Below are positions 7,563-16,785 of a stretch of DNA of 64,000 nucleotides, in pieces; positions within the stretch are counted from its first letter, which is position 1, and every line of letters begins with the position of its first letter. The notes beneath the pieces are model-generated. The model ran no database searches. It was not told where the DNA came from and was given only the letters and a program-made list of their open reading frames with translations. The DNA is from Massilia aurea (GTDB lineage Bacteria > Pseudomonadota > Gammaproteobacteria > Burkholderiales > Burkholderiaceae_D). The translations under genes were made by a program, and so were the position numbers. The stretch lies in NCBI RefSeq assembly GCF_014200505.1, contig NZ_JACHBX010000002.1:682001-746000 (forward strand), read 5' to 3'.

Positions 7563-8669
7563 ATGAAACTCAACCGACTCATGCTCGCGCAAATGCGCAG
7601 CGCTACCCGAACGCTCTGGCGCTCGGGTCCGGTGACCCCAGGCGCAGCAGTACGGCAAGCGATGAGCAACGTCAACGCGTTGCACCGGGTCGCCCGCCAA
7701 CAGATGCGTGATTTCACGCTGACGGTGACGCTACCGGAATCCGCGTCGGAATCCGCGCCGCAATCCGCGCCAGCCCCTGCTGCTGCTGCCGCCACGCCTG
7801 CTGCCGCGCCCGCAGCAACGGCCAGCGCGCCGCTGACCGGCCCCTTCATCGCCGGCAGCCACACGAATGCCGCCGGCACGCGCGACTACAAGCTCTACAT
7901 CCCAGCCAGCTACACGGGCGGCCCCGCGCCGCTGGTGGTGATGCTGCACGGCTGCACGCAGGACCCGGACGACTTCGCCGCAGGCACCGGGATGAACGTG
8001 CTGGCCGAAGAGGTCGGCTGCCTGGTGCTGTACCCGGCGCAAAGCAAAAGCGCCAACCCGTCGCGCTGCTGGAACTGGTTCAACGCCGTCGACCAGCGCC
8101 GCGATGAAGGCGAGCCGTCGCTCATCGCCGGCATGACGCAGGCGATCATGGCCACCTACAGCGTCGATGCGAGCCAGGTGTATGTGGCCGGCCTGTCCGC
8201 CGGCGGCGCGATGGCCACCATCATGGGCACGCTGTATCCCGACCTGTACGCTGCCGTCGGCGTGCATTCGGGTTTACCGTTCGCGTCAGCCAATGATCTG
8301 TCGTCGGCCCTGGCGGCGATGAAGGGTGACTTCCGCCGCAGCCAGCTCGAGAACCAGCCACTGCCTGTGATTGTGTTCCATGGCGACCGCGATACGACAG
8401 TGCACCCGGCCAATGGCGAAGAAGTAGTAGCGCAGGGCGCACGCCATTTGCCGCAGCCGGGCACGACCGAACCGGGCAACGTGCCGGACGGCCATGCCTA
8501 CACGCGCACGCTGTATCCGGCCACCGATGGCACCGTGCAGGCAGAACACTGGCTGGTGCATGGCGCCGGCCACGCGTGGTCGGGTGGCCAGGCAAACGGC
8601 AGCTATACCGACGGCAAGGGGCCTGACGCCAGCCGCGAAATGATGCGCTTCTTCCGCACCCAGCGCTGA
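7563..8669 (+). CDS. PHB depolymerase family esterase
   Basis: A 368-residue alpha/beta hydrolase of the extracellular poly(3-hydroxybutyrate) depolymerase/feruloyl esterase-like family (catalytic domain type 1). After an Ala/Pro-rich linker (residues 58-92) the domain shows the oxyanion motif H129-G-C131, the lipase box A209-G-L-S212-A-G-G, Asp277 in GDRDTTVHP and His337 in GAGHAWSGG. No convincing signal peptide is seen, so the site of action is uncertain; relatives with this N-terminus may act on intracellular or exported polyesters. The start has an AAAGGA ribosome site. Fits a polyhydroxyalkanoate-storing lifestyle. Confidence 0.9.
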   Translation: MKLNRLMLAQMRSATRTLWRSGPVTPGAAVRQAMSNVNALHRVARQQMRDFTLTVTLPESASESAPQSAPAPAAAAATPAAAPAATASAPLTGPFIAGSHTNAAGTRDYKLYIPASYTGGPAPLVVMLHGCTQDPDDFAAGTGMNVLAEEVGCLVLYPAQSKSANPSRCWNWFNAVDQRRDEGEPSLIAGMTQAIMATYSVDASQVYVAGLSAGGAMATIMGTLYPDLYAAVGVHSGLPFASANDLSSALAAMKGDFRRSQLENQPLPVIVFHGDRDTTVHPANGEEVVAQGARHLPQPGTTEPGNVPDGHAYTRTLYPATDGTVQAEHWLVHGAGHAWSGGQANGSYTDGKGPDASREMMRFFRTQR

Positions 8670-8673
8670 GCCG

Positions 8674-8865
8674 TCAGGGCGGTGCGGCAGCTGGGGGCTG
8701 GTCCTGCGCGGCAATGTGGGCGCGCAGACAGGCCGGACACCAGCAGCCGACCGCTTCCTGCGGCACCGCCACGGCCGGCGGCAACGCCGTACACCAGCAC
8801 GGCGCGCTGTCGCCATCGGCCATGGCGCAGCTGAACGGGGCGCCGCAGCGCGTGCAATGACTCAT
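8674..8865 (-). CDS. Cysteine-rich CWC family protein
   Basis: A 63-residue protein, MSHCTRCGAPFSCAMADGD onward, with seven cysteines in the order CxxC, C, CWC and CWCPxC. The CWC triplet identifies the small cysteine-rich CWC family, probably a zinc-binding module. Function unknown. It converges with the esterase gene with 4 bases between the two stop codons. The start at 8865 is chosen because the family begins at the first CxxC; upstream codons are not conserved-looking. Confidence 0.75.
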   Translation of the reverse strand: MSHCTRCGAPFSCAMADGDSAPCWCTALPPAVAVPQEAVGCWCPACLRAHIAAQDQPPAAAPP

Positions 8866-9035
8866 GGTCTGAACAGCGTTGAAGATGAATGGCGAACGGC
8901 GGGAATGGCATGGCAGGAGTAGAGTGGTGGGTACTGCTATAAAATACAACGAAACGCCGCTCACTCCCCACAAGGTTTACGCTGTTTTTACGGCATTTGG
9001 CTGTAAAATCTCGCGACAATTATTTCGGACTCTCC

Positions 9036-9965
9036 ATGAACGCTCAAGTGACCAGCCTGACTACCGACGACCAACCAAACGACCTCGCGGGCGTCTCCCC
9101 GGCGATCAAGGCGCAGATCCTGGCCGAAGCGCTTCCGTACATCCGTAATTTCCACGGCAAGACCATCGTCATCAAATACGGCGGCAACGCCATGACCGAC
9201 GAGCGCCTCAAGCACGGCTTCGCGCGCGACGTCATCCTGCTCAAGCTGGTGGGCATGAATCCGGTCGTGGTGCACGGCGGCGGCCCGCAGATCGACAACG
9301 CGCTGAAAAAAATCGGCAAGCAAGGCACGTTCGTGCAGGGCATGCGCATCACCGACGAAGAAACCATGGAAGTGGTGGAGTGGGTGCTGGGCGGCGAAGT
9401 CCAGCAGGACATCGTCATGCTGATCAACCACTACGGTGGCCAGGCCGTGGGCCTGACCGGCAAGGATGGCGGCCTGATTCGCGCGCGCCGCATGGCCATG
9501 CCTGACAAGGAAAAACCGGGCGAGTTCCTCGACATCGGTTTTGTTGGCGAGATCGACGCCATCAACCCGGCCGTCGTCAAGGCGCTGCAGGACGACGCGT
9601 TCATCCCGATCATTTCGCCGATCGGCTTTGGCCAGGACGGCCAGGCCTACAACATCAATGCCGACGTCGTCGCCGGCAAGATCGCCGAAATCCTGAAGGC
9701 CGAAAAGCTGATCATGATGACCAACATCGCCGGCGTGCAAGATAAATCGGGCAACCTCGTCACAGACCTTTCGGCGCGCGAGATCGACGAGATGTTCGCC
9801 GACGGCACGATCTCGGGCGGCATGCTGCCCAAGATTTCATCAGCCCTCGACGCTGCCAAATCGGGCGTGAACACCGTGCACATCATCGATGGCCGGATCG
9901 AACACTCATTGCTGCTCGAAGTCTTGACCGAACAGGCTTTTGGCACTATGATCCGGTCTCATTAA
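9036..9965 (+). CDS. argB: Acetylglutamate kinase
   Basis: A 309-residue amino-acid-kinase-fold enzyme that phosphorylates N-acetyl-L-glutamate in arginine biosynthesis. Seen motifs are [10 protein letters not shown] (nucleotide phosphate loop, about residue 45), [14 protein letters not shown] (substrate loop), [14 protein letters not shown], and the C-terminal [18 protein letters not shown]. The length is normal. It lies just upstream of tRNA-Thr and the HAD nucleotidase and is not in an arginine operon here, which is usual in this lineage. Confidence 0.97.
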   Translation: MNAQVTSLTTDDQPNDLAGVSPAIKAQILAEALPYIRNFHGKTIVIKYGGNAMTDERLKHGFARDVILLKLVGMNPVVVHGGGPQIDNALKKIGKQGTFVQGMRITDEETMEVVEWVLGGEVQQDIVMLINHYGGQAVGLTGKDGGLIRARRMAMPDKEKPGEFLDIGFVGEIDAINPAVVKALQDDAFIPIISPIGFGQDGQAYNINADVVAGKIAEILKAEKLIMMTNIAGVQDKSGNLVTDLSAREIDEMFADGTISGGMLPKISSALDAAKSGVNTVHIIDGRIEHSLLLEVLTEQAFGTMIRSH

Positions 9966-10007
9966 ATTTTTTGTGGCGGAAACAATCGCCACAGAAAAAC
10001 CAGTACC

Positions 10008-10082
<75 letters not shown>

Positions 10083-10121
10083 TCGCTTCACCTCCCCTCT
10101 GCTTTACCAACGCCTCGCACC

Positions 10122-10850
10122 GTGGCCACTTCCCTACCCCGCGCACCTGTCTGGTTATTTGACCTCGACAACACCCTGCACGACGCATCGCATGCGATTT
10201 TTCCGGCGATCAGCGCCAACATGAATACCTATATCGCGCGCGTGCTGAGCCAGAACGGCGAAACTGCCACGCAAGCGATGATCAATGCCGCGCGCGTCGG
10301 GTACTGGAAGCGCTACGGCGCCACCCTGCTCGGCATGATGCGCCATCACCAGGTGTGCCCGGCCGACTTCCTGCGCCAGACGCACGATATCGGCCCGCTG
10401 GCCGAGCTGCTGCGCTTCGAGCGCGGCCTGGGCCGCCTGTTGCGCCGCCTGCCGGGCCGCAAGATCCTGCTGACCAATGCGCCCAACTCGTACTCGACCG
10501 AGATCGTGCGCCGCCTGAAGCTGCACAACCATTTCTCGCACCACGTGGCGATCGAGCACATGCACGTGCACCGCCAGTTGCGGCCCAAGCCGTCCAAGCT
10601 GATGCTGCGCCGCCTCTTGCGCAAGCATGGCGTGGCTGCGCAGCGCTGCATCCTGGTCGAAGACACGCTGGCCAATCTGCGCACCGCGCGCCAGCTGGGC
10701 CTGCGCACTGTCTGGGTCACCCAATACCTGCGTGTGAGCGATCCGATCGGCACCGCGCCTTTGCCGAGGACATTGAAATGCCCCGGTTACGTCAATGTCA
10801 AAGTAAAATCCGTGCGGCAACTTCCTGCGCGGCTGTCGAGGCTGCGTTAA
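10122..10850 (+). CDS. HAD-family pyrimidine 5'-nucleotidase
   Basis: A 242-residue haloacid-dehalogenase-superfamily hydrolase. Motif I is W-L-F-D14-L-D16-N-T-L near the N-terminus, motif II is LLTNAP, the conserved Lys is in LRPKPSKLML, and the acidic motif is ILVEDTLANLRTA. The helical cap after motif I and the overall pattern match the pyrimidine 5'-nucleotidase (SDT1-like) subfamily, which removes phosphate from UMP/CMP-like nucleotides in the cytoplasm. It is followed after 23 bases by slmA. Confidence 0.88.
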   Translation: MATSLPRAPVWLFDLDNTLHDASHAIFPAISANMNTYIARVLSQNGETATQAMINAARVGYWKRYGATLLGMMRHHQVCPADFLRQTHDIGPLAELLRFERGLGRLLRRLPGRKILLTNAPNSYSTEIVRRLKLHNHFSHHVAIEHMHVHRQLRPKPSKLMLRRLLRKHGVAAQRCILVEDTLANLRTARQLGLRTVWVTQYLRVSDPIGTAPLPRTLKCPGYVNVKVKSVRQLPARLSRLR

Positions 10851-10873
10851 ACGATTAACCACCTAGGGATCCC

Positions 10874-11452
10874 ATGGCAAGCACGAAGCCCGGCCAGCGC
10901 AAGCTGCAAATCCTTCAGGCCCTGGCCGCGATGCTCGAGCAGCCCAAGGGCGAGAAAATCACCACCGCCGCACTGGCCGCGCGCCTGGGCGTCTCTGAAG
11001 CGGCCTTGTACCGCCACTTTGCCAGCAAAGCCCAGATGTACGAGGGGTTGATCGAGTTCATCGAGACCTCGGTATTTGGCGTCATCAACCAGATTACTGA
11101 AAACGAAGAAGGCGGCCTGGATCAGACGCGCGCGATCGTGCAGATGCTGCTCGGCTTTGCCGCGAACAATCCGGGCATGACGCGCGTGCTGATCGGCGAC
11201 GCGCTGGTGAACGAAGACGAACGCCTGCAGCACCGCATGAATGCGTTTTACGACAAGGTCGAGCTGGCATTCAAAGGGGCGTTGCGCGTGGCCGTCACGC
11301 AGGGCCATGGCCAGGAAGCCGACGTCGCCGGCCGCGCGAGCCTGTTGATGAATTACGTCACCGGCCGCTGGCACCGCTTTGCCAAGAGCGGCTTCAAGGT
11401 CAGTCCCGTGGAAGGCACGCCGCTGCACCTGTCGTTGCTGCTGGCAGCGTAA
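10874..11452 (+). CDS. slmA: Nucleoid occlusion factor SlmA
   Basis: A 192-residue TetR-fold DNA-binding protein. The N-terminal helix-turn-helix is ITTAALAARLGVSEAALYRHFASKAQMYEGLIEFIE, and the middle FGVINQITENEE and MLLGFAANNPGMTRVLIGDAL are characteristic of SlmA and not of metabolic TetR repressors. SlmA binds sites across the chromosome and blocks FtsZ ring formation over the nucleoid. Its usual neighbours here are the HAD nucleotidase and pabB, as in other Burkholderiales. Confidence 0.93.
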   Translation: MASTKPGQRKLQILQALAAMLEQPKGEKITTAALAARLGVSEAALYRHFASKAQMYEGLIEFIETSVFGVINQITENEEGGLDQTRAIVQMLLGFAANNPGMTRVLIGDALVNEDERLQHRMNAFYDKVELAFKGALRVAVTQGHGQEADVAGRASLLMNYVTGRWHRFAKSGFKVSPVEGTPLHLSLLLAA

Positions 11453-11461
11453 AATCCGGGG

Positions 11462-13288
11462 ATGGATACTGGTGAAGTCTTTGCACTGCTCGACGATGCG
11501 CGCGCCACGCACGAAGCCCGTTCGCGGCTCTACCGCGGCCATGCCGGCACGCTGACCTGTGATGATGCCAGCGGCTGGCCGCCGCTGCTGGCGGCCCTGC
11601 AAACCGCGCTGCAGCAGGGTTTGTATGCGGTGCCGCTGCTGACGTACGAACTTGGCGCGCACCTGCAGAACCTGCCGGCGCGCGCCCTCGACGGACCGCT
11701 GGCGCAGGTGCTGCTGTTTTCGCACTGCGACCACCTGACGGGCGAGCAGGTCGCATCGTGGCTCGCCACGCGCAGCGCCGGCCCGGACCAGATTGCCGGC
11801 GTGGCCGGCATCACGGCCAATGTCGACGAATCCCAATTCGTCGAGGCCATCGGCCGCATCCGCGCACTCATTGAGGCGGGCGACACCTACCAGGTCAACT
11901 ACACGTATCGCTTGCGCTTTGATGCCTTCGGCCCGCTCGTCGCCCTGTATACGCGCCTGCGTGCACGTCAGCCGGTACCGTATGGCGCGCTGGTGGCGCT
12001 GCCGGATGGCCGCGCGCTGCTGTCGTTCTCGCCCGAGCTGTTCGTGCGCCACGCCGATGGCGTCCTGCAGGCGCGACCGATGAAGGGCACGGCGCGCGCC
12101 AGCGGTGACGCCACCATCGATGCTGCGCGCGCGCACGACCTGGCGCAGGACACCAAGAACCGCGCCGAAAACCTGATGATCGTCGACCTGCTGCGCAATG
12201 ACCTGGGCCGCGTGGCGGTCACGGGCAGCGTGCAGACACCCGTGCTGTTTGACGTGCAGCGCTACGGCGCCGTGCTGCAGATGACGTCCACGGTGCAGGC
12301 GCGCCTGAAGCCCGATGCGGCGCTGGTGGATGTGTTTGACGCGCTGTACCCGTGCGGCTCGATCACGGGCGCGCCCAAACGCCGCGCGATGGAAATCATT
12401 CACGACCTCGAACCGGATGCGCGCGGCGTCTATACCGGCGCGATCGGCTGGTTCGATCCGGCGCCACAAGGCCATGCGTTCGGCGACTTCTGCCTGTCGG
12501 TGCCGATTCGCACGCTGGCGCTGGCGGCACCAGAGAACGGCATACGGCGCGGCGAGCTGGGTGTCGGCGCCGGCATTGTCCACGACAGCGAAGCGCACGA
12601 CGAATTCGCGGAGTGCCAGTTGAAAGCAGGCTTCCTGACCGGACTGCGCAACGATGTCACGATCTTCGAAACGCTGCGCACCTCACGCGAGCACGGTTGC
12701 GGGCACGTCGAACAGCACCTCGAGCGCTTGCGCGCATCGTGCCGCTATTTCGGTGTCCCGTTTGACCCCGGCGCCGCGCATGCCGCCCTGGACGCTGCCT
12801 GCCTGGCGCTGCCAACCGACAGCACTTACCGCATGCGCCTTGCCATCGATGCGGCCGGCGCGCTGACCATCACATCGGGCGTGCTGGCGCCGCTGCAGGA
12901 GCCGGTGCTGGTGGTGCTGGCCGACGAACCGACGACCAGTAGCGACATCTTCCTGCGTCACAAGACGAGCCGCCGCAGCCGCTACGACGCGGCCTGGCAG
13001 GCGGCCGAAGCGCGCGGCGCGTTCGATGCGCTGTTCTTCAACGAGCGCGGTGAATTGACGGAAGGTGGGCGCAGCAATGTGTTCGTGCGCATGGGGGATG
13101 CGTGGATCACGCCGCCGTTGGCCTGTGGCGTGCTGCCAGGCGTCATGCGGGGCGTGCTGCTGGCAGCGCCCGCATGGCATGCGCGCGAAGGCGTGATCAC
13201 GCGCGCAATGCTCGAAGCGGCCGACGACATCGTCGTCTGCAACGCGCTGCGTGGGCCGCTGCGCGCCGTACTTCTTCAGAAGCGGTAA
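11462..13288 (+). CDS. pabB: Aminodeoxychorismate synthase component I fused to class IV aminotransferase-like domain
   Basis: A 608-residue two-domain protein. Residues 1 to about 385 are the chorismate-binding domain, with TYQVNYTYRLRF, PMKGTARASGD, VDLLRNDLGRVA and CGSITGAPKRRAME, all in the active-site order of PabB. Residues from about 400 on form a fold-type IV PLP-dependent domain (FETLRTS, RHKTSRRSRYDAAW with the likely PLP lysine, NERGELTEGGRSNVF, GVLPGVMR), like aminodeoxychorismate lyase PabC. The fusion would make 4-aminobenzoate from chorismate for folate. Its stop codon overlaps the 3' end of the convergent ompW-like gene by 13 bases. Confidence 0.92.
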   Translation: MDTGEVFALLDDARATHEARSRLYRGHAGTLTCDDASGWPPLLAALQTALQQGLYAVPLLTYELGAHLQNLPARALDGPLAQVLLFSHCDHLTGEQVASWLATRSAGPDQIAGVAGITANVDESQFVEAIGRIRALIEAGDTYQVNYTYRLRFDAFGPLVALYTRLRARQPVPYGALVALPDGRALLSFSPELFVRHADGVLQARPMKGTARASGDATIDAARAHDLAQDTKNRAENLMIVDLLRNDLGRVAVTGSVQTPVLFDVQRYGAVLQMTSTVQARLKPDAALVDVFDALYPCGSITGAPKRRAMEIIHDLEPDARGVYTGAIGWFDPAPQGHAFGDFCLSVPIRTLALAAPENGIRRGELGVGAGIVHDSEAHDEFAECQLKAGFLTGLRNDVTIFETLRTSREHGCGHVEQHLERLRASCRYFGVPFDPGAAHAALDAACLALPTDSTYRMRLAIDAAGALTITSGVLAPLQEPVLVVLADEPTTSSDIFLRHKTSRRSRYDAAWQAAEARGAFDALFFNERGELTEGGRSNVFVRMGDAWITPPLACGVLPGVMRGVLLAAPAWHAREGVITRAMLEAADDIVVCNALRGPLRAVLLQKR

Positions 13289-13887
13289 CCGACACCCAGG
13301 CCGAACAGCATCGGATCGACTTTCAGGTGGCTGATATTGGCGCCACCGACAATCACGTCGCTGCGGATGTTCACGCGCTTGATGTCGGCGTTGAGTGACC
13401 AGTGCTCGTCCAGGCGGAAGTCGACGCCAGCCTGCAGCGCCAGCCCGACGCTGTCATTCTCCAGGTCAGCCGCGCCATCGAGCAGCTTGACGCTCGAGAT
13501 ACGCGTGTAGTTCACGCCCACGCCCACGTACGGATTGAACGTGGCGCCCGGTGCAAAGTGGTATTGCGCGCTGAGCGTCGGCGGCAAGTGCTTGAAGCTG
13601 CCAATCCTGGTGCCGGCCAGCGTCACATTGTGCTTCTGCGGATAGGTCAGGATCAGTTCCGCCGCGAAGTTCGGCGTGAAGAAGTAGCTGATATCCAGCT
13701 CGGGGATGGTCTTGTTGCTGACCTTGATCGTGTCTGCCGCGCCCACACCACCAACCGGGCTCGACTTGTTGTCCGGCTCCATCTGGATGGCGCGTGCACG
13801 CACCAGCCACGGCGATTCCTGGGCCAGCGCCTGTGCAGATGCCACGGCAATCAGGGCCACCACTACGGATTTCAACATCGTTGTCAT
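13276..13887 (-). CDS. OmpW family outer membrane protein
   Basis: A 203-residue beta-barrel protein with a signal peptide (MTTMLKSVVVALIAVASAQALA). The OmpW pattern is visible: WLVRARAIQMEP after the signal, TIPELDISYFFTPNFAAELI, KHLPPTLSAQYHF, NPYVGVGVNYT, and a C-terminal aromatic residue (GVGYRF) needed for barrel assembly. OmpW proteins form narrow hydrophobic channels. A perfect FNR-type site lies about 70 bases upstream of its start, so control by oxygen is likely, as is known for E. coli ompW. Confidence 0.92.
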   Translation of the reverse strand: MTTMLKSVVVALIAVASAQALAQESPWLVRARAIQMEPDNKSSPVGGVGAADTIKVSNKTIPELDISYFFTPNFAAELILTYPQKHNVTLAGTRIGSFKHLPPTLSAQYHFAPGATFNPYVGVGVNYTRISSVKLLDGAADLENDSVGLALQAGVDFRLDEHWSLNADIKRVNIRSDVIVGGANISHLKVDPMLFGLGVGYRF

Positions 13888-13956
13888 TGGTTCTTACCTT
13901 TCGTTTTTAAATTACTGCCACGAAAGTAAGCTTATTGATGTGGACCCAAAAAAACG

Positions 13957-13970
13957 TTGATCCACATCAA
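13957..13970. promoter_or_regulatory. FNR/ANR-type box upstream of the ompW-like gene
   Basis: TTGATCCACATCAA matches the FNR consensus TTGAT-N4-ATCAA in every defined position. A second, weaker half site (TTGATGTGG) is about 20 bases nearer the gene. The site is centred about 76 bases from the start codon on the minus strand, a normal place for an activator. The glutathione peroxidase stop codon lies just beyond it. Confidence 0.75.
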
Positions 13971-13992
13971 AATGACCATGTTGCCTGTAAAG

Positions 13993-14586
13993 TTACAGCG
14001 CTTTCTCGATCTGACCGACCAGTTGCGGGTCTTCCGGCGTCACTTTGCTCGGGAAATACTCGAGCACTTTACCGTCGCGCCCGATCAGGTACTTGGTGAA
14101 GTTCCACTTCGGTTCCTTGCCCGTTGCCTTGATCAGCTGCGCGTGCAGCGGATTGGCGTCCGGTCCCTTGACCGACGTCTTGGCAAACATCGGGAACTTC
14201 ACGCCGTAGGTGTTGTAGCAGAGGTCCGCAATTTCTTTGGCGTTGCCCGGTTCCTGCTGGCCGAAGTCGTTCGACGGGAAGCCCAGCACCACCAGGCCGC
14301 GACTGCCGTATTTGGCGTAGATCTTTTCCAGGCCCTCGTACTGCTTGGTAAAGCCGCAGTAGCTGGCCGTGTTGACCACCAGGACCACCTTGCCGCTGTA
14401 CTGGCAGAGGTCTTGCGGCGCTTCGTCCTGCAGGCGCTTGAAGCTGTGCTTGAGCACTGCCGGACAGGCGGCCGGCGTTTTGTTCAATGCCGGCGTTGGT
14501 GCAGCAGGTGCAGCCTGCGCGCTGGCGGGCGGAATGACGCTGGCGGCGGCGCTGGCGGCGAGCAGCAGGGCAATGGTCTTGATCAT
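13993..14586 (-). CDS. Exported glutathione peroxidase family protein
   Basis: A 197-residue thioredoxin-fold peroxidase with an N-terminal signal peptide (MIKTIALLLAASAAASVIPP...SAQA). The peroxidatic Cys lies in VVNTASYCGFTKQYEG; the catalytic-tetrad Gln is in GFPSNDFGQQEP and the Trp-Asn is in KWNFTKYLIG. Family members reduce hydroperoxides, usually with thioredoxin or glutathione. The export signal puts it in the periplasm, which is less usual than the cytoplasmic form. The start is chosen at the signal peptide (ATG at 14586). Confidence 0.9.
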   Translation of the reverse strand: MIKTIALLLAASAAASVIPPASAQAAPAAPTPALNKTPAACPAVLKHSFKRLQDEAPQDLCQYSGKVVLVVNTASYCGFTKQYEGLEKIYAKYGSRGLVVLGFPSNDFGQQEPGNAKEIADLCYNTYGVKFPMFAKTSVKGPDANPLHAQLIKATGKEPKWNFTKYLIGRDGKVLEYFPSKVTPEDPQLVGQIEKAL

Positions 14587-14653
14587 GGCGTGGTATTGAC
14601 GAGGTGGAAGTAGCAGCGATTGTAGCGCGGGCAGCGACGCCACGCGCCGCTTT

Positions 14654-15082
14654 TCAGGCACTTGCCTGAAGGCTGCGGTGCTCGATCTTGATGCAGTGGT
14701 TCATCACCACATCCAGGCCGGCGGCGCGTGCCAGATCGGCGGCAACCTGGTTCTCGATCTCGAGCTGCATCCACAGGCACCCTGCCCCCACGGCGATCGC
14801 ATCGCGCGCGATCGGGCCGATGTCTTCCGACTTGCGGAAGCAATCGACGACGTCGATACGCTGGCCACTGTCTGCGAGCGAGGCGGCAGCGTCCTGCAGC
14901 GTGGCGAACACGGGCTCGCCGAGGATGGTCTCGCCGGCGTACTGGGGGTTCACTGGCAGGATGCGGTAGCCGTGCTGCTGCAGGTAGGCGCCCACTTCGT
15001 GGCTGGCCCGCTCCGGCTTGTTCGACAGGCCGACGATGGCGATGGTGGTGCTCTCTTCGAGAATCCGGGCAATGGTGCGCAT
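14654..15082 (-). CDS. CoA-binding domain protein (YccU-like)
   Basis: A 142-residue single-domain Rossmann-like CoA-binding protein. It starts with a helix (MRTIARILEESTTIAIVGLS), then NKPERASHEVGAYLQQHGYRILPVNP and the downstream VDCFRKSEDIGPIARDA and the C-terminal VVMNHCIKIEH. These are the landmarks of the YccU/succinyl-CoA-synthetase-like CoA-binding family. The physiological role is not established. About 98 bases separate it from the 3' end of the upstream glycosyltransferase gene on the same strand. Confidence 0.9.
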   Translation of the reverse strand: MRTIARILEESTTIAIVGLSNKPERASHEVGAYLQQHGYRILPVNPQYAGETILGEPVFATLQDAAASLADSGQRIDVVDCFRKSEDIGPIARDAIAVGAGCLWMQLEIENQVAADLARAAGLDVVMNHCIKIEHRSLQASA

Positions 15083-15180
15083 GGTGGCTGGGCGTGAATG
15101 TCGTTGTGATGACGAGCAGCTTAGCAGGAGATGAAGGTCGGATCTCCGCGGCGATGTCAGCCGCGGCGTCGGCCTTCTGG

Positions 15181-16785
15181 TCAGTAGGACGTTTCCTGCC
15201 CTTCAATCTCCCGATCGGACAGGAAAGGATTGTCGAAACGCTTCTGCCCTTGCTCTGAAGACAGAAGTTGCGTCACCACGAGCTCGTGGATATAGACCGG
15301 CTTTTGCGGCGCCATGCGCTGGCCAAATTCCACGCCATTGTTGTAGCTGCGACGATCGACTACCCACGCACGTCGGGCACCGCTGGCGCAAGCGGCAACA
15401 TCGGTGCCGACGCAGTACTTGATCCCATTGAACTCGACAAACTGCGTCTTGGGCAGCAGCGACAAGGTATTGGCAAGTTCAGGCCCGAGCTTGTCGGTCA
15501 CCTTGCGCCACTGCTGATTGTCCGGCGGGCGCACTTCCAGTGGCAGGCCCCAATTGGCGCCTTCGGCAAAGAACAGCACGCCCCAATACACGCTCAGGTG
15601 CGGAATAATCACGACATCACCCGCGACGGCATGTTTTTTTACCTCGGCGGCGGCCGCTTCGTAGCTACCGAATGACAGCAGTTTGTCCGACCACGGAATG
15701 GTTACGGCCGCAAGCGCGACGATAAATGTCGCTGCAAAGGCGGCAGGCAGGCGGCGCGGTAGCGTCATGATGTGCGCAATACCGGCGCCCGCGCCCAGCG
15801 CCAGGAACGGCAGCAGGGCTGCCGAAAACGGTGGCGACTTGAAAATCGGTTTACCCAGGAACCCGATGACATACACGGCCAACAGCACGCCCACCGGGAT
15901 AACCAGTACCGGCACGCGCCAGCGCTTGCTCTGCAGGGCAAAGTACAGGAGCGACAAAAACACCACGAAGCCAGCCCACATGAGTATGGTGCGATAGGGG
16001 CCTCCCCCATTGCCTGCAACAGTCTGCCCCAGGATCATCACGATGCTGTCCCACGAACTTGCCGGCAGTGGTTCGGTGCCGCGCATCAGCGCAGTACCGA
16101 GCAGCGGCAGAATCGTGATGCCGGCGACGACCTGCAGCAAGAACCAGTTCCTGAATGTCTTGCGTGGAGCGACCTTGAACTGCTCGATGGCGACCGCGAG
16201 GAAGATAAAGAAAACGAAGATGAATGCAATTGCGTGCACGTAGGCCGTGCAGATCCCGAGCAGCACCAGTGCCACGCCGCCCCAGCGCGATGGCTGCTGC
16301 AGGAAGCGGACATTCAAATACCAGAAACCCACCAGCATCGCCGGCATCAAACCGTACATGCGCAGGTTGGCAGCACCCCAGACCGTCGTCGGCAGTAACA
16401 GGAAGATCGCGGTCGCCCACAGCGCAGCGCTGGTGCCGCTGATCGCGCGCCCGACCCGGTACACGACCACGGCCGACAGCAGGGTCACGGCGAACGAATT
16501 TGCCAGCGCCCACCAGCTACTGCCGGGTGACAGCAGCATCCAGCCCTTCAGGACCAGAAAATAGAAGAAGGGATGGATATCGTTGCGCAGGATTTCAATG
16601 AAGAAGGACGGCAGCGGCTGGAAGGTATGGGTCAACGCAATCAGCTCGTCTTCCCACAGCGAGCCGCGCATGGCAAAGTAATGGATCATTGCCGCCAGGC
16701 CGACCAGGATCCCCATCAGCGGCAGGCTGTGCTGACGGATCTTGTCCATGACGGTCGGGGACGTCCGGGAGAGGGTGTCGTTCAT
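15181..16785 (-). CDS. GT39-like polytopic glycosyltransferase
   Basis: A 534-residue membrane protein with about ten hydrophobic helices and a C-terminal periplasmic part. The first loop contains RGSLWEDELIALTHTFQ, with the acidic Asp-Glu pair typical of GT39/ArnT-type enzymes that use polyprenyl-phosphate sugars, and NDIHPFFYFLVLKGW. It begins at the ATG at 16785, whose first bases overlap the gtrA-like stop (ATGA). Together with the upstream GT2 and GtrA genes it forms a three-gene module: a sugar is loaded on undecaprenyl phosphate, flipped, and transferred outside. The acceptor is unknown. Confidence 0.85.
   Translation of the reverse strand: MNDTLSRTSPTVMDKIRQHSLPLMGILVGLAAMIHYFAMRGSLWEDELIALTHTFQPLPSFFIEILRNDIHPFFYFLVLKGWMLLSPGSSWWALANSFAVTLLSAVVVYRVGRAISGTSAALWATAIFLLLPTTVWGAANLRMYGLMPAMLVGFWYLNVRFLQQPSRWGGVALVLLGICTAYVHAIAFIFVFFIFLAVAIEQFKVAPRKTFRNWFLLQVVAGITILPLLGTALMRGTEPLPASSWDSIVMILGQTVAGNGGGPYRTILMWAGFVVFLSLLYFALQSKRWRVPVLVIPVGVLLAVYVIGFLGKPIFKSPPFSAALLPFLALGAGAGIAHIMTLPRRLPAAFAATFIVALAAVTIPWSDKLLSFGSYEAAAAEVKKHAVAGDVVIIPHLSVYWGVLFFAEGANWGLPLEVRPPDNQQWRKVTDKLGPELANTLSLLPKTQFVEFNGIKYCVGTDVAACASGARRAWVVDRRSYNNGVEFGQRMAPQKPVYIHELVVTQLLSSEQGQKRFDNPFLSDREIEGQETSY

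Noticed and set aside
10847-12598. A 583-codon open frame antisense to slmA and pabB
   Set aside because: Both plus-strand genes carry full family motifs; the antisense frame has none.
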